From positions 215,281-279,280 of the forward strand of contig JADKCF010000006.1 in assembly GCA_016714765.1 (NCBI GenBank): a stretch of 64,000 nucleotides of DNA. Direction: 5' to 3'. This stretch comes from Saprospiraceae bacterium (GTDB taxonomy: Bacteria > Bacteroidota > Bacteroidia > Chitinophagales > Saprospiraceae). Made by a program: the position numbers and the translations under genes. The notes beneath the pieces were generated by a model. The model searched no databases. It was not told the DNA's origin and saw only the letters and a list, made by a program, of their open reading frames with translations. The first letter of the stretch is position 1. Each line of letters begins with the position of its first letter. Below, one piece after another: positions 39,942-48,803 of the stretch.

Positions 39942-40925
39942 ATGAAGAATGTAAAATACGTATACAACGAGCACACCTTACAATATGAAGAACACAAACA
40001 AACTCGAAAAGAAAAATTTCGTAAAAGTTTGTACTTCTCATCTGCCGTTGTATCTACTGCTGTTTTAATGTTTGTAATGGCATATCAGTACTTTCCTACT
40101 CCTAAGGAGAAAGTAATGCAAAAGGAAAAAGAACAATTAGAATTTTATCTGACTCAGCTAAATGATGAGTATCATACACTCTCTCAAAAAATAGAGTCTC
40201 TACACGAAAAAGATACAGAGATCAATCGTATGATTCTGGGAGCCAATCCAATAGATGAGGATATCTGGAATGGTGGTACGGGAGGTCACGATAAGTACGC
40301 CTTTCTTGAAAACTTTAAAGAAACAGGTAAAATGATCAAATCCAATCTGAAAAGAGTGGATGAACTGAAGCATAAAATAGAAATTCAAAAAAATTCACTT
40401 GACAGTCTATACAGAGTTGCTGTTACTAAAGAAAAAAAGTTGGCTTCTATACCATCTATCAAACCTGTCAAAGAAACAGCTCTTAAAAAAGATGTGAAAT
40501 TCCTTTCAGGATTTGGTATGAGGATACACCCTATTCATAAACTGAGAAGGTTTCACAAGGGTCTTGACTTTACAGCTCCACAGGGTACCGATATACAGGC
40601 AACAGGAAATGGCCGTGTAGTATCTATCAACAAGACTGGTAGTGGCTATGGAAAACATGTGATGATAGACCATGGATACGGTTACAAAACACTCTATGCA
40701 CACATGCACTCCATAAGTATCAAAGAAGGTGAAATAGTCAAAAAAGGACAAAAAATAGGCATTGTAGGTAGCACAGGTTCATCAACAGGTGCTCATCTTC
40801 ACTATGAAGTATGGCTCAACGGCATAGCCATCAATCCAATAGACTTTTGCTTGGACGGACTTTCAGCCAGAGAATACCAGGATTTGGTGAAGAGAGCCAG
40901 TACTGACAACCAATCATTGGACTAA
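39942..40925 (+). CDS. M23 family metallopeptidase with coiled coil
   Basis: A 327-residue protein with a short basic cytoplasmic start, one transmembrane helix (about 30-49), a long coiled coil (about 55-165) and a C-terminal LytM domain. Its zinc set is complete: His205 and Asp209 in HKGLD, and His285/His287 in AHLHYE. The layout matches cell-wall hydrolases or their activators tethered to the inner membrane, as in division-associated EnvC/MepM relatives. Unlike the M23 protein at 17004, no ligand is replaced. A strong terminator follows. Confidence 0.9.
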   Translation: MKNVKYVYNEHTLQYEEHKQTRKEKFRKSLYFSSAVVSTAVLMFVMAYQYFPTPKEKVMQKEKEQLEFYLTQLNDEYHTLSQKIESLHEKDTEINRMILGANPIDEDIWNGGTGGHDKYAFLENFKETGKMIKSNLKRVDELKHKIEIQKNSLDSLYRVAVTKEKKLASIPSIKPVKETALKKDVKFLSGFGMRIHPIHKLRRFHKGLDFTAPQGTDIQATGNGRVVSINKTGSGYGKHVMIDHGYGYKTLYAHMHSISIKEGEIVKKGQKIGIVGSTGSSTGAHLHYEVWLNGIAINPIDFCLDGLSAREYQDLVKRASTDNQSLD

Positions 40926-40952
40926 TACAGAAAAAATTTAGATGAATCAATA

Positions 40953-40990
40953 AAAACCCCTGAAATGAGTCGTTTCAGGGGTTTTTTATT
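40953..40990 (+). terminator. Rho-independent terminator after the M23 gene
   Basis: A 13-bp perfect stem (AAAACCCCTGAAA / TTTCAGGGGTTTT) with a seven-base loop, then a T run. Confidence 0.95.
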
Positions 40991-41019
40991 TTCAGGCATT
41001 TACTTTCATCATTCACCTC

Positions 41020-41058
41020 AGTTGGACTTCTATTAATTATGAATTAGAAGGTCCAACT
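41020..41058. repeat. Long inverted repeat upstream of the MarR operon
   Basis: AGTTGGACTTCTA (41020-41032) pairs with TAGAAGGTCCAACT (41045-41058) with one bulged G, around a 12-base AT-rich loop. No T run follows, and a terminator already lies just upstream, so a role as regulatory structure or operator is more likely than termination. Confidence 0.6.
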
Positions 41059-41105
41059 GGCTTCATCACCCATGTGTTCAGGAAGTTTTTTGTTTAAAGT
41101 TTGGT

Positions 41106-41117
41106 GATTTGCAAATC
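41106..41117. promoter_or_regulatory. Perfect 12-bp palindrome, candidate MarR operator
   Basis: GATTTGCAAATC is a perfect palindrome 43 bp upstream of the MarR start. MarR dimers bind such sites near their own promoters. It overlaps the likely -33 region. Confidence 0.45.
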
Positions 41118-41138
41118 ATTTTGTTGCTTTGCACATTA

Positions 41139-41150
41139 TTAGTACACTAA
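41139..41150. promoter_or_regulatory. Second inverted repeat upstream of the MarR start
   Basis: TTAGT-AC-ACTAA is an inverted repeat with 5-bp arms ending 9 bp before the MarR start codon, well placed to block transcription or initiation. It may act together with the palindrome at 41106-41117. Confidence 0.4.
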
Positions 41151-41159
41151 CTAATTTTT

Positions 41160-41627
41160 ATGGCCACACCACTTTCACAAACCATACACGATAAGCGATA
41201 TGAAATATCAGGTTTTGCCATTGAAAAAACGGCCAAACTTATGAAACTCAGCTTTTCGCGCATACTGCTGATGCATCCTGAGATTGACATCACTGTAGAC
41301 CAATGGATCATAATACAGCTACTCTTCAAACATAAAGAACTAAGCCAGCAGGAACTGTCAGATCTTGCATTTAAAGATGCACCTACTATCACGAGGATGA
41401 TCGATCTGATGGCACTAAAAAAACTGGTCAACCGAAATCCGGATCCTTCAGACCGAAGAAAATTTTTAATCTCTCTTACTGAAGAGGGACATCATTTATA
41501 CAATCTGGTAGACCCCATTGTCAGGGAATTCAGATTCGAAGCCTATGCCGGCATCGCTGATGAGGAGTTGATTTTATTGGATAATATCATGCAAAAAATA
41601 TTTCTGAATCTTTCAAAACAAAACTAA
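41160..41627 (+). CDS. MarR family transcriptional regulator
   Basis: A 155-residue winged-helix regulator: recognition helix region 'LSQQELSDLAFKDAPTITRM' and wing 'DPSDRRKFLISLTEEG'. It is the first gene of the homogentisate operon; its stop overlaps the hmgA start (TAATG). That, and two palindromes directly upstream, make it a likely local repressor of tyrosine catabolism that also controls itself. The inducer (perhaps homogentisate or hydroxyphenylpyruvate) is inference. Confidence 0.9.
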   Translation: MATPLSQTIHDKRYEISGFAIEKTAKLMKLSFSRILLMHPEIDITVDQWIIIQLLFKHKELSQQELSDLAFKDAPTITRMIDLMALKKLVNRNPDPSDRRKFLISLTEEGHHLYNLVDPIVREFRFEAYAGIADEELILLDNIMQKIFLNLSKQN

Positions 41628-42778
41628 TGCATTATCATTCATTGGGGAATATCCCACCAAAAAGACATACCCAATTCAGAAAACCGGACGGAACACTCTA
41701 TAATGAACAGCTGTTCTCAACTGAAGGATTTAGTGATATGTATTCGCTACTGTACCACAACCACCCTCCTACCATGATCACTCAAGTAGGCGAACCTATA
41801 CATGTAGGCCCAAAAACCATTCATGACAAACAATTAAAACACAGAAGCCTTCAGGGATTTCAGATTGGCCCGGAAGAAGATTATCTGGACAGCCGAAAAC
41901 CGGTACTTGTAAACAATGATTGCCGCATCATCCTGGCCGCACCTACAAAAAGTATGACTGATTACTTTTACAAAAATGCCGATGCAGACGAGTGTATTTT
42001 TGTCCATGTAGGGTCCGGCATCCTAAAGACGATGTATGGCGATATCAGGTTTGAATATGGTGATTATCTGGTCATACCGAGAGGTACCATTTACCAGCTT
42101 GAATTTGATACTCCTGATAATCGGCTTTTTATTGTAGAGTCCAGCACCCCAATATTGACACCCAAAAGATACAGAAATGACTTCGGTCAGTTGATGGAAC
42201 ATTCACCCTTCTGTGAGAGAGACATCCGCAAACCCAATGTGCTGGTCACTTATGACGAAAAAGGAGATTTCCTCCTGTATATCAAAAAACAAGACAACCT
42301 CTACCCTTACCATTATAAAGCCCATCCCTTCGATGTTGTCGGTTGGGATGGGTATTTATATCCATATGCTTTTTCTATTCATAACTTCGAACCGATCACT
42401 GGAAGGGTTCATTTACCACCTCCCATACATCAAACATTTGAGACAAGACACTTTGTTATTTGCTCCTTTGTACCTCGCATGTATGACTATCACCCGCTTG
42501 CTATTCCGGCACCATACAACCACAGCAATATAGACAGTGATGAGGTACTATATTACGTAGATGGTGAATTCATGAGTCGCAAACATGTAAGCAAAGGACA
42601 GATCACCCTGCACCCGGGAGGTATACCCCATGGTCCACATCCGGGTACAGCCGAAAAAAGTATTGGCCAAAAGGAAACGAGGGAACTAGCCGTGATGGTC
42701 GATACATTCAAACCACTTCTAATGACCAATTATGCAGTAAATATAGAAGACGAAGACTACGCATTAAGCTGGCTGTGA
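41627..42778 (+). CDS. hmgA: Homogentisate 1,2-dioxygenase
   Basis: A 383-residue cupin enzyme that opens the ring of homogentisate to maleylacetoacetate. Iron-site residues are visible: His299 and Glu306 in YNHSNIDSDEVLYYV and a His (335 or 338) in PHGPHPG. It is shorter than the roughly 440 residues of eukaryotic enzymes but matches the compact bacterial form. Its start codon overlaps the MarR stop, and hppD follows after 51 bp, so the two consecutive steps of tyrosine breakdown are co-expressed. Genes for maleylacetoacetate isomerase and fumarylacetoacetase are not in the window. Confidence 0.93.
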   Translation: MHYHSLGNIPPKRHTQFRKPDGTLYNEQLFSTEGFSDMYSLLYHNHPPTMITQVGEPIHVGPKTIHDKQLKHRSLQGFQIGPEEDYLDSRKPVLVNNDCRIILAAPTKSMTDYFYKNADADECIFVHVGSGILKTMYGDIRFEYGDYLVIPRGTIYQLEFDTPDNRLFIVESSTPILTPKRYRNDFGQLMEHSPFCERDIRKPNVLVTYDEKGDFLLYIKKQDNLYPYHYKAHPFDVVGWDGYLYPYAFSIHNFEPITGRVHLPPPIHQTFETRHFVICSFVPRMYDYHPLAIPAPYNHSNIDSDEVLYYVDGEFMSRKHVSKGQITLHPGGIPHGPHPGTAEKSIGQKETRELAVMVDTFKPLLMTNYAVNIEDEDYALSWL

Positions 42779-42829
42779 TCAACCAGTATTTTTTACTTAT
42801 TCATTTTTAAATCAGAAATAATTCACCAT

Positions 42830-43954
42830 ATGTCAACATCCACCTTAAGCCAACCCATAACTGTAACGGACACATTCCCAATCAACGGAACAGATTTTAT
42901 TGAATTTTATGTCGGAAACGCCAAGCAAACCAGCCTGTTTTATCAGCACTGTTTTGGATTTGAGCTTATTGCATACAAAGGCCCTGAAACCGGTTGCAGA
43001 GATCTGGTTTCATATGTAGTCAAGCAAGGTAAAATCCGATTTGTCATCACTTCTGCTTTTAGTCCTGACCACGAAATAAGCAAACACGTAGCACTTCATG
43101 GTGATGGTGTCAAAGTACTCGCCCTCTGGGTAGATAATGCTGCAGATGCTTATCAAAAAGCCATCAGTCGAGGAGCTGAAAGTGCTTTTGAACCAATAAC
43201 CACCAAAGATGAAAATGGCGAGGTCACTATGGCATCCATCAAAACCTATGGCGAAACCATCCATACACTGGTAGAAAGGAGTAAGTACACCGGCGTCTTT
43301 CTGCCCGGTTACGCCCCTAAATCTAGTCCGGTAAAAGTCAACTCCTTAGGATTCAAATACGTAGATCACTGCGTAGGCAATGTCGAACTTGGTCAGATGA
43401 ATAAGTGGGTAAAGTTTTATGAAGAGGTCATGGGCTTCAAGTTACTGGTCACATTTGACGACAAAGATATCTCTACAGATTATACAGCGCTGATGAGCAA
43501 GGTAGTCAGCAATGGCAACGGTTTTATAAAATTTCCAATCAATGAGCCGGCTGCCGGCAAGAAAAAATCACAAATCGAAGAATACCTGGATTTTTATAAA
43601 GGAGCAGGCGTTCAGCATATTGCTATCGCCACTGATGATATCGTACACACAGTAGAAAGTCTCAGAAACAACGGTATAGAATTTCTTTACGTTCCTGACA
43701 ATTATTATGATACGGTATTAGAGCGAGTGGGTAAGATAGATGAGGACTTGAATGATCTAAAAAGAATGAACATCCTGGTAGACAGAGATGAAGAAGGGTA
43801 TTTATTACAGATTTTCACTAAACCTATACAGGACAGGCCGACAGTTTTTTTTGAAATCATAGAGCGACATGGCGCCAAATCTTTTGGTAAGGGCAATTTT
43901 AAAGCGCTTTTTGAAGCCATAGAACGAGAACAGGAACTAAGGGGAACGCTGTAA
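42830..43954 (+). CDS. hppD: 4-hydroxyphenylpyruvate dioxygenase
   Basis: A 374-residue enzyme converting 4-hydroxyphenylpyruvate to homogentisate. It has two vicinal-oxygen-chelate domains; the iron ligands are His180 (KYVDHCVGN), His263 (GVQHIAIAT) and Glu342 (VFFEIIERHG). The C-terminal 'GKGNFKALFEAIEREQ' helix that closes the active site is present. It makes the substrate of the enzyme encoded just upstream. Confidence 0.95.
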   Translation: MSTSTLSQPITVTDTFPINGTDFIEFYVGNAKQTSLFYQHCFGFELIAYKGPETGCRDLVSYVVKQGKIRFVITSAFSPDHEISKHVALHGDGVKVLALWVDNAADAYQKAISRGAESAFEPITTKDENGEVTMASIKTYGETIHTLVERSKYTGVFLPGYAPKSSPVKVNSLGFKYVDHCVGNVELGQMNKWVKFYEEVMGFKLLVTFDDKDISTDYTALMSKVVSNGNGFIKFPINEPAAGKKKSQIEEYLDFYKGAGVQHIAIATDDIVHTVESLRNNGIEFLYVPDNYYDTVLERVGKIDEDLNDLKRMNILVDRDEEGYLLQIFTKPIQDRPTVFFEIIERHGAKSFGKGNFKALFEAIEREQELRGTL

Positions 43955-43955
43955 G

Positions 43956-45131
43956 GTGAAACACATACATTCATTAGCATATAATAAGGATAAATCAGTT
44001 AAACTTCAAATCAGGAGTGCGAATAAGCTATTTCTGATTTTTATTAGTATTATCCTGATGATGAAAGTAGAGGCTCAGGTCAGCAATACCGGCATCATGG
44101 ATACTGTCGGCGGTGTAAAAATCAATAAGTTGAGCATAGGAGGATATATAGATGCTTATATGGGATATACAAATGCTGCCATATCCAATAAGGTGCCTTA
44201 TATGGTATCGTCTGCTCAGTCCAATGAGTTCAGTATCAATCTAGCATATATAGATGTAAGATACGCAGATCGTGATTTCAGAGCCAGATTTGCACCAGGT
44301 GTTGGTACATACATGAATGCCAATTACCAGTCAGAACCAGGTACTTTACAAAATATTGTGGAAGCTTCGGCAGGATTCAGGCTATTTAAGAAAAAAGATA
44401 TTTGGGTGGATGCAGGCGTTTTAGGCTCTCCTTACACTAATGAAAGTGCCATCAGCAAAGACCACCTGATGTATACAAGAAGTTATGCTCCTGAATATGT
44501 CCCTTATTATCTGTCAGGTATCAAGTTTTCAATCCCTGTCACTCAAAAAGTAAATTTTTATACTTACATCATCAATGGATGGCAGCAAATAAGGGATGTT
44601 AATCAAGGTAAGGCTATAGGTACACAGGTGGAGTTTCGTCCCGACCACCTCAATCTGATCAACTGGAATGTATATATTGGAGACGAACGATCAGCCTCCG
44701 CACCTCAAAACAGGATGAGGTATTTTACGGATATTTATTGGATACACAATCCTGATGGAAAATTTTCTATCACATCATGTGCCTATGTAGGTAATCAAAA
44801 GCGATTGACAGGCAACTCTTCTTCTAGCCATTATTGGTGGCAAACCAATTTTATCTGCAGGTACAGGCTGAGTCCTAAATGGTCAATTTCAAGTCGGCTA
44901 GAGTTTTTTAGTGACCCTGATAAGGTGCACATAATACCCCTAAACCCTGTTATCAATGGATTTTCAGCTTACAGCACCGGTATTTGTGTCAATATCAAAG
45001 TCAGGGAACAGGCATTATTGAGATTCGAAGGAAGATATTTTGGCTCAGAAAAATCCGTTTTTATGACAGACTCCGGATCTCCTGCGCCCAATATGTTATG
45101 GGTGATATCCAATATGTCAGTTTGGTTTTAA
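43956..45131 (+). CDS. Outer-membrane beta-barrel porin-like protein (BBP2 type)
   Basis: A 391-residue protein starting with GTG two bases after the hppD stop. A basic stretch precedes a signal-like segment ('LFLIFISIILMMKVEAQ'). The mature part reads as a porin: 'LSIGGYIDAYMGYTNAA', 'FRARFAPGVGTYMNANYQ', many alternating aromatic strands, and a C-terminal strand ending in Phe. Its place in the operon suggests it imports aromatic acids or related nutrients; this is inference. Confidence 0.8.
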   Translation: MKHIHSLAYNKDKSVKLQIRSANKLFLIFISIILMMKVEAQVSNTGIMDTVGGVKINKLSIGGYIDAYMGYTNAAISNKVPYMVSSAQSNEFSINLAYIDVRYADRDFRARFAPGVGTYMNANYQSEPGTLQNIVEASAGFRLFKKKDIWVDAGVLGSPYTNESAISKDHLMYTRSYAPEYVPYYLSGIKFSIPVTQKVNFYTYIINGWQQIRDVNQGKAIGTQVEFRPDHLNLINWNVYIGDERSASAPQNRMRYFTDIYWIHNPDGKFSITSCAYVGNQKRLTGNSSSSHYWWQTNFICRYRLSPKWSISSRLEFFSDPDKVHIIPLNPVINGFSAYSTGICVNIKVREQALLRFEGRYFGSEKSVFMTDSGSPAPNMLWVISNMSVWF

Positions 45132-45137
45132 AAATTC

Positions 45138-45716
45138 TTAAGACGTAGCCCATGCTTTATCACCTGCTTTGTAGGCAAAACTTCCATCATATTTTCCGGG
45201 TACTGCGATGTACCTGAGTGCTTTAGTAGCTCCATCCTCAGATGTGAAATACCCCAGGATAGTCAGCTGTTTTATCATTGTAAAATAGTGATCAGCCTCC
45301 TTGTCTTTCTTATTTTTCTGATATTGGTAGGTGGTAGTATTGAGTTCCTGGACAAATTCCTGTTTCTGACTGTCAGTTGCGTTTATAAAGGATACTTTGT
45401 ATTTATTTTCAAATACGGCTTTAAAGTCCTGCACTCCTTTGGTAAAAACAATTTGTTGATCATTATCGTAACACGCAGATATCATTTTTTGCATAAACAT
45501 ACCAATACCTATAGCCTTAGCACCGGGTGTATCTGTTTTAGGGATAATGGTTTCGCCTATTTCATCCAGAAGGGAAATGTCGTCCTTTGGCAAACCAAAT
45601 GCCGTACCATCCTGTGAAGGCGAGGGTTTACAACCTGATTGTATAAATACTTCACCGCCTATGAATGCTACACCTGTAAGGATGGAAATGTGTTTAATTA
45701 TGGTTCTTCTGTCCAT
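45138..45716 (-). CDS. Gluconate 2-dehydrogenase subunit 3 family protein
   Basis: A 192-residue protein whose start has a twin-arginine-like export signal (MDRRTIIKHISILTGVAFIGG) and a lipobox-like QSGC. The mature part fits the subunit-3 family: 'LLDEIGETIIPKTDTPGAKA', then helices and a 'GYFTSEDGATKALRYIAVPG' ending. Such subunits escort GMC flavin dehydrogenases through Tat export; the GMC gene lies 16 bp upstream on the same strand. The convergent porin gene ends only 6 bp away. Confidence 0.85.
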   Translation of the reverse strand: MDRRTIIKHISILTGVAFIGGEVFIQSGCKPSPSQDGTAFGLPKDDISLLDEIGETIIPKTDTPGAKAIGIGMFMQKMISACYDNDQQIVFTKGVQDFKAVFENKYKVSFINATDSQKQEFVQELNTTTYQYQKNKKDKEADHYFTMIKQLTILGYFTSEDGATKALRYIAVPGKYDGSFAYKAGDKAWATS

Positions 45717-45732
45717 GATTGGCTTTTTATTT

Positions 45733-47496
45733 TTAAAGGTTTTGTTTTTTCAACTCACTCACAGCATAATCCGCAGCTCTGGCAGTCAGGGCCATGTATG
45801 TCAGGGAAGGATTCTGGCATGCGCTGCTGGTCATACATGCCCCATCTGTAACAAATACATTGGGAGCATCCCATACCTGATTCCAACCGTTGAGCACAGA
45901 AGTTCTGGCGTCTCTGCCCATTCTGGCGGTACCCATTTCATGAATCCCATGACCTAAATAGTGACCGCTGTCCCAGGTATGTACATTTTTTATTCCGGCA
46001 ACTTCAAACATTTGTTTCATCTCAGCCACAATGTCTTTTCTCATTTTCAGCTCATTTTCTTTCAGCTCTGCATCCATGGCAAGTATGGGCAATCCCCACT
46101 TGTCTGTCTTTTGTTTTCCTTTGGCAGTATCTGTAGTCACATTTCCGTTTTCGTCATAATATCTTTTGTCCAGCATGATTTGGTTTTCGTGGTATGGCAA
46201 TATCTCTCCGAATCCAGTAGCGCCAATGGTCCAGGACCCTGGTGTACTCAATACATCTTTCAGACTACTGCCTATGCCGAGTTCAGCCACATCTCTTTCC
46301 CATCCTTCACGATTGGCAGAACCTTGATATCCGAAACCTCTGATATAGTCACGCTTGTCACCATTAAGGTTTACAAAACGCGGAATGTAAAAACCATTGG
46401 GTCTGCGCCCATAAGTGTAAAAATCTTCAAAACCATCTACTGAGCCGCTGGCTCCCAGATTGTAATGATGGTCCATCACATTATGACCTAATTCACTGCT
46501 ACTGCTACCCAGTCCATCGGGCCAAATATCTGTTGCAGAGTTCATGAGTAACCAGGTACTATTGAGCGAAGATGCGCAAACGAATATAATTTTACTTTCA
46601 AAAGTGTATGTTTTATTATCTTCAGTGTCCAGTATTTCTACTCCTTTTGCTCTTTTACGATCTTTGTCATACAGTATCTGACTGGCGATAGCACCTGTGA
46701 TTACATGTAAATTTCCGGTAGCCATGGCAGCAGGAAGAGTGGATGACTGTGTGCTGAAATATCCTCCATACGGACAACCTTCCCAGCATCTGTTTCTGTA
46801 TTGGCATTTCCCACGATTGGGCAAATTGGAAGTAAGATTTGCTACTCTACCAATAAATAAGTGACGTTTGCCCTTGAAGTGATCATTTAATTTTTTAGAC
46901 ACCGATTTTTCCACGATATTCAGATCCATCCCGGGCTGAAACTGCCCGTCAGGCAAATGCGGCAAACCTTGTTTAGTCCCACTGACACCTATGAATCGTT
47001 CTACATGGTCATACCACGGCGCAATATCCTTATACCTGATAGGCCAGTCAATGGCTATACCATCTTTGGCATTAGCTTCAAAATCCATTTCGCTCCATCG
47101 ATAGCTTTGTCGCCCCCAAAGTACACTTCTGCCCCCCATACGATAACTTCGCCACCATGTGAAGGGTTTTATTTCTGTGTATGGGGATTCTTTTTCATTC
47201 GTCCAACCATCCATGATGGCTTCACTGGCAGCCCACCCTCTATGTATGACAGGGTAGTCTTCTTTTTGTTTCTGGGTTGTCATCCCTCTGTGTTCTTGTT
47301 CCCAGGGATTTAAATTGGATGTTTTATAGTCTTTTATATGATCATGTCGGGCACCTCTTTCTACCAGGAGTACTTTGAGCCCTTTTTCTGTCAACTCTTT
47401 TGCAGCCCATCCACCACTGATACCGCTACCAATTACGATGGCATCGTAGGTATGTTGTTTTGTGGCTCGGGCATTGATATATATTGTGTCTGTCAT
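45733..47496 (-). CDS. GMC family oxidoreductase
   Basis: A 587-residue FAD enzyme: 'YDAIVIGSGISGGWAAKEL' for the ADP part, a Cys-rich segment 'KCQYRNRCWEGCPYGGY', and the C-terminal 'HEMGTARMGRD' and 'SACQNPSLTYMALTARAADY' motifs with the catalytic His/Asn region. Together with the small subunit it forms a membrane-linked periplasmic dehydrogenase of sugars or alcohols; the exact substrate is unknown. The start at 47496 (MTDTIYI) is preferred over 47523. Confidence 0.88.
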   Translation of the reverse strand: MTDTIYINARATKQHTYDAIVIGSGISGGWAAKELTEKGLKVLLVERGARHDHIKDYKTSNLNPWEQEHRGMTTQKQKEDYPVIHRGWAASEAIMDGWTNEKESPYTEIKPFTWWRSYRMGGRSVLWGRQSYRWSEMDFEANAKDGIAIDWPIRYKDIAPWYDHVERFIGVSGTKQGLPHLPDGQFQPGMDLNIVEKSVSKKLNDHFKGKRHLFIGRVANLTSNLPNRGKCQYRNRCWEGCPYGGYFSTQSSTLPAAMATGNLHVITGAIASQILYDKDRKRAKGVEILDTEDNKTYTFESKIIFVCASSLNSTWLLMNSATDIWPDGLGSSSSELGHNVMDHHYNLGASGSVDGFEDFYTYGRRPNGFYIPRFVNLNGDKRDYIRGFGYQGSANREGWERDVAELGIGSSLKDVLSTPGSWTIGATGFGEILPYHENQIMLDKRYYDENGNVTTDTAKGKQKTDKWGLPILAMDAELKENELKMRKDIVAEMKQMFEVAGIKNVHTWDSGHYLGHGIHEMGTARMGRDARTSVLNGWNQVWDAPNVFVTDGACMTSSACQNPSLTYMALTARAADYAVSELKKQNL

Positions 47497-47594
47497 ATCT
47501 ATTCTGAAATTAAAATGTATCATTTAAAGAATAAAGATAATAAACTTATTTTAATGCCATCAAAAAATTATTTTCCGGTGATGGATAACAAAGC

Positions 47595-48791
47595 CTACTT
47601 CTTACGCATGCCTAAAAAAGCAGCAGCCACCAAAAATCCAAGACATGCCAGCATCGTGTATAAGGTACTGAAGCCAAAATGTTCGGCTACATACATACTG
47701 CCCATAGGGGCTACTACGTGTGCTACTCCATAAGCCATAGAGTACAATGCCATATACTGTCCCCTTCTGGCATCTGAGGGGCGTGAAACTGCATAATTGG
47801 TCATAAAGGGCATGGCAAACATCTCCGACAATGACATCAGCACTATAAAAATAATAGCAGGCAAGATGCTCACCCAACCTATATTAATGGCAATGAATGC
47901 CAAAATAAGAAATCCGCTACCTACGGCAATCATCGTCATATTTTTTGACAAATGTTCGATACGCCTGATAAACGGCATCTCTATCAGTACTATGATCAGA
48001 CCATTTAAGGCCAGCAACAGACCAATTTTGGTCTCCGAAAAGGCCCACTCTTTACCCCAATAAACTGGGACACTGGTAAATAACTGAAAAAAAGCAATTG
48101 CGTATAATGATACCAGTAAAATAAACAATAAATATTCTTTGTCGCTGTATGCAGATTGACCCTCCTCGGATACCTGTGATGTACTTGACTTTTCTGCATT
48201 ATGATTGTACGGCAGATATAGATAAAGCAAAAGTGCTGCTACAAGACAAGTGACAGCATCGATAACAAAAATCCATCTGAATCCAAACGCACCGGCAACG
48301 ATTCCACCCATAGCCGGACCTATGGAAAAGCCCATATTGATTGCAAAACGCATCAATGAAAAAGATCGGGTTCTGTTTTCATCCGTTGAATAAACAGCGA
48401 TTGCCACACTGTTGGCCGGACGCAGGGCATCGGCAACAGCAGAAAAACAAAAAACGGCAAACACTATACAATAAAAGTCATGGAGAAAAACAATCAGAAT
48501 CAGAAACAATGAACTAAGCAGTAAGGAATACAACTGTATGTGGTAATACCCGTATTTGTCGGTAAGGTGTCCGCCGATAAAGGCACCTGTGATACTTCCA
48601 GCTCCATATGCACCCATTACCCAACCTGCTTCCGTAAGGCTATATGAAAGACTGGTTGTAAGGTACAATGACATAAAAGGCATCACCATAGCACCTGCCC
48701 TGTTGATAAGCATTATCACACTTAGCAGCCACACGCTGCGTGATAGCCCCGAAAAGGAATCTTTATATATACTTATGATACTACCGATCAT
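47595..48791 (-). CDS. MFS transporter
   Basis: A 398-residue permease with about twelve helices. It shows the MFS signature between helices 2 and 3 ('GGHLTDKYGYYHIQL') and the motif 'RFAINMGFSIGPAMGGIVAG' in helix 5. A polar central loop (residues about 200-215) divides the halves. Substrate unknown; it could be an exporter. It starts 12 bp after recN and 98 bp before the GMC gene, so it may be in the same transcript. Confidence 0.85.
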   Translation of the reverse strand: MIGSIISIYKDSFSGLSRSVWLLSVIMLINRAGAMVMPFMSLYLTTSLSYSLTEAGWVMGAYGAGSITGAFIGGHLTDKYGYYHIQLYSLLLSSLFLILIVFLHDFYCIVFAVFCFSAVADALRPANSVAIAVYSTDENRTRSFSLMRFAINMGFSIGPAMGGIVAGAFGFRWIFVIDAVTCLVAALLLYLYLPYNHNAEKSSTSQVSEEGQSAYSDKEYLLFILLVSLYAIAFFQLFTSVPVYWGKEWAFSETKIGLLLALNGLIIVLIEMPFIRRIEHLSKNMTMIAVGSGFLILAFIAINIGWVSILPAIIFIVLMSLSEMFAMPFMTNYAVSRPSDARRGQYMALYSMAYGVAHVVAPMGSMYVAEHFGFSTLYTMLACLGFLVAAAFLGMRKK

Positions 48792-48803
48792 GGGATAATG
48801 GCA

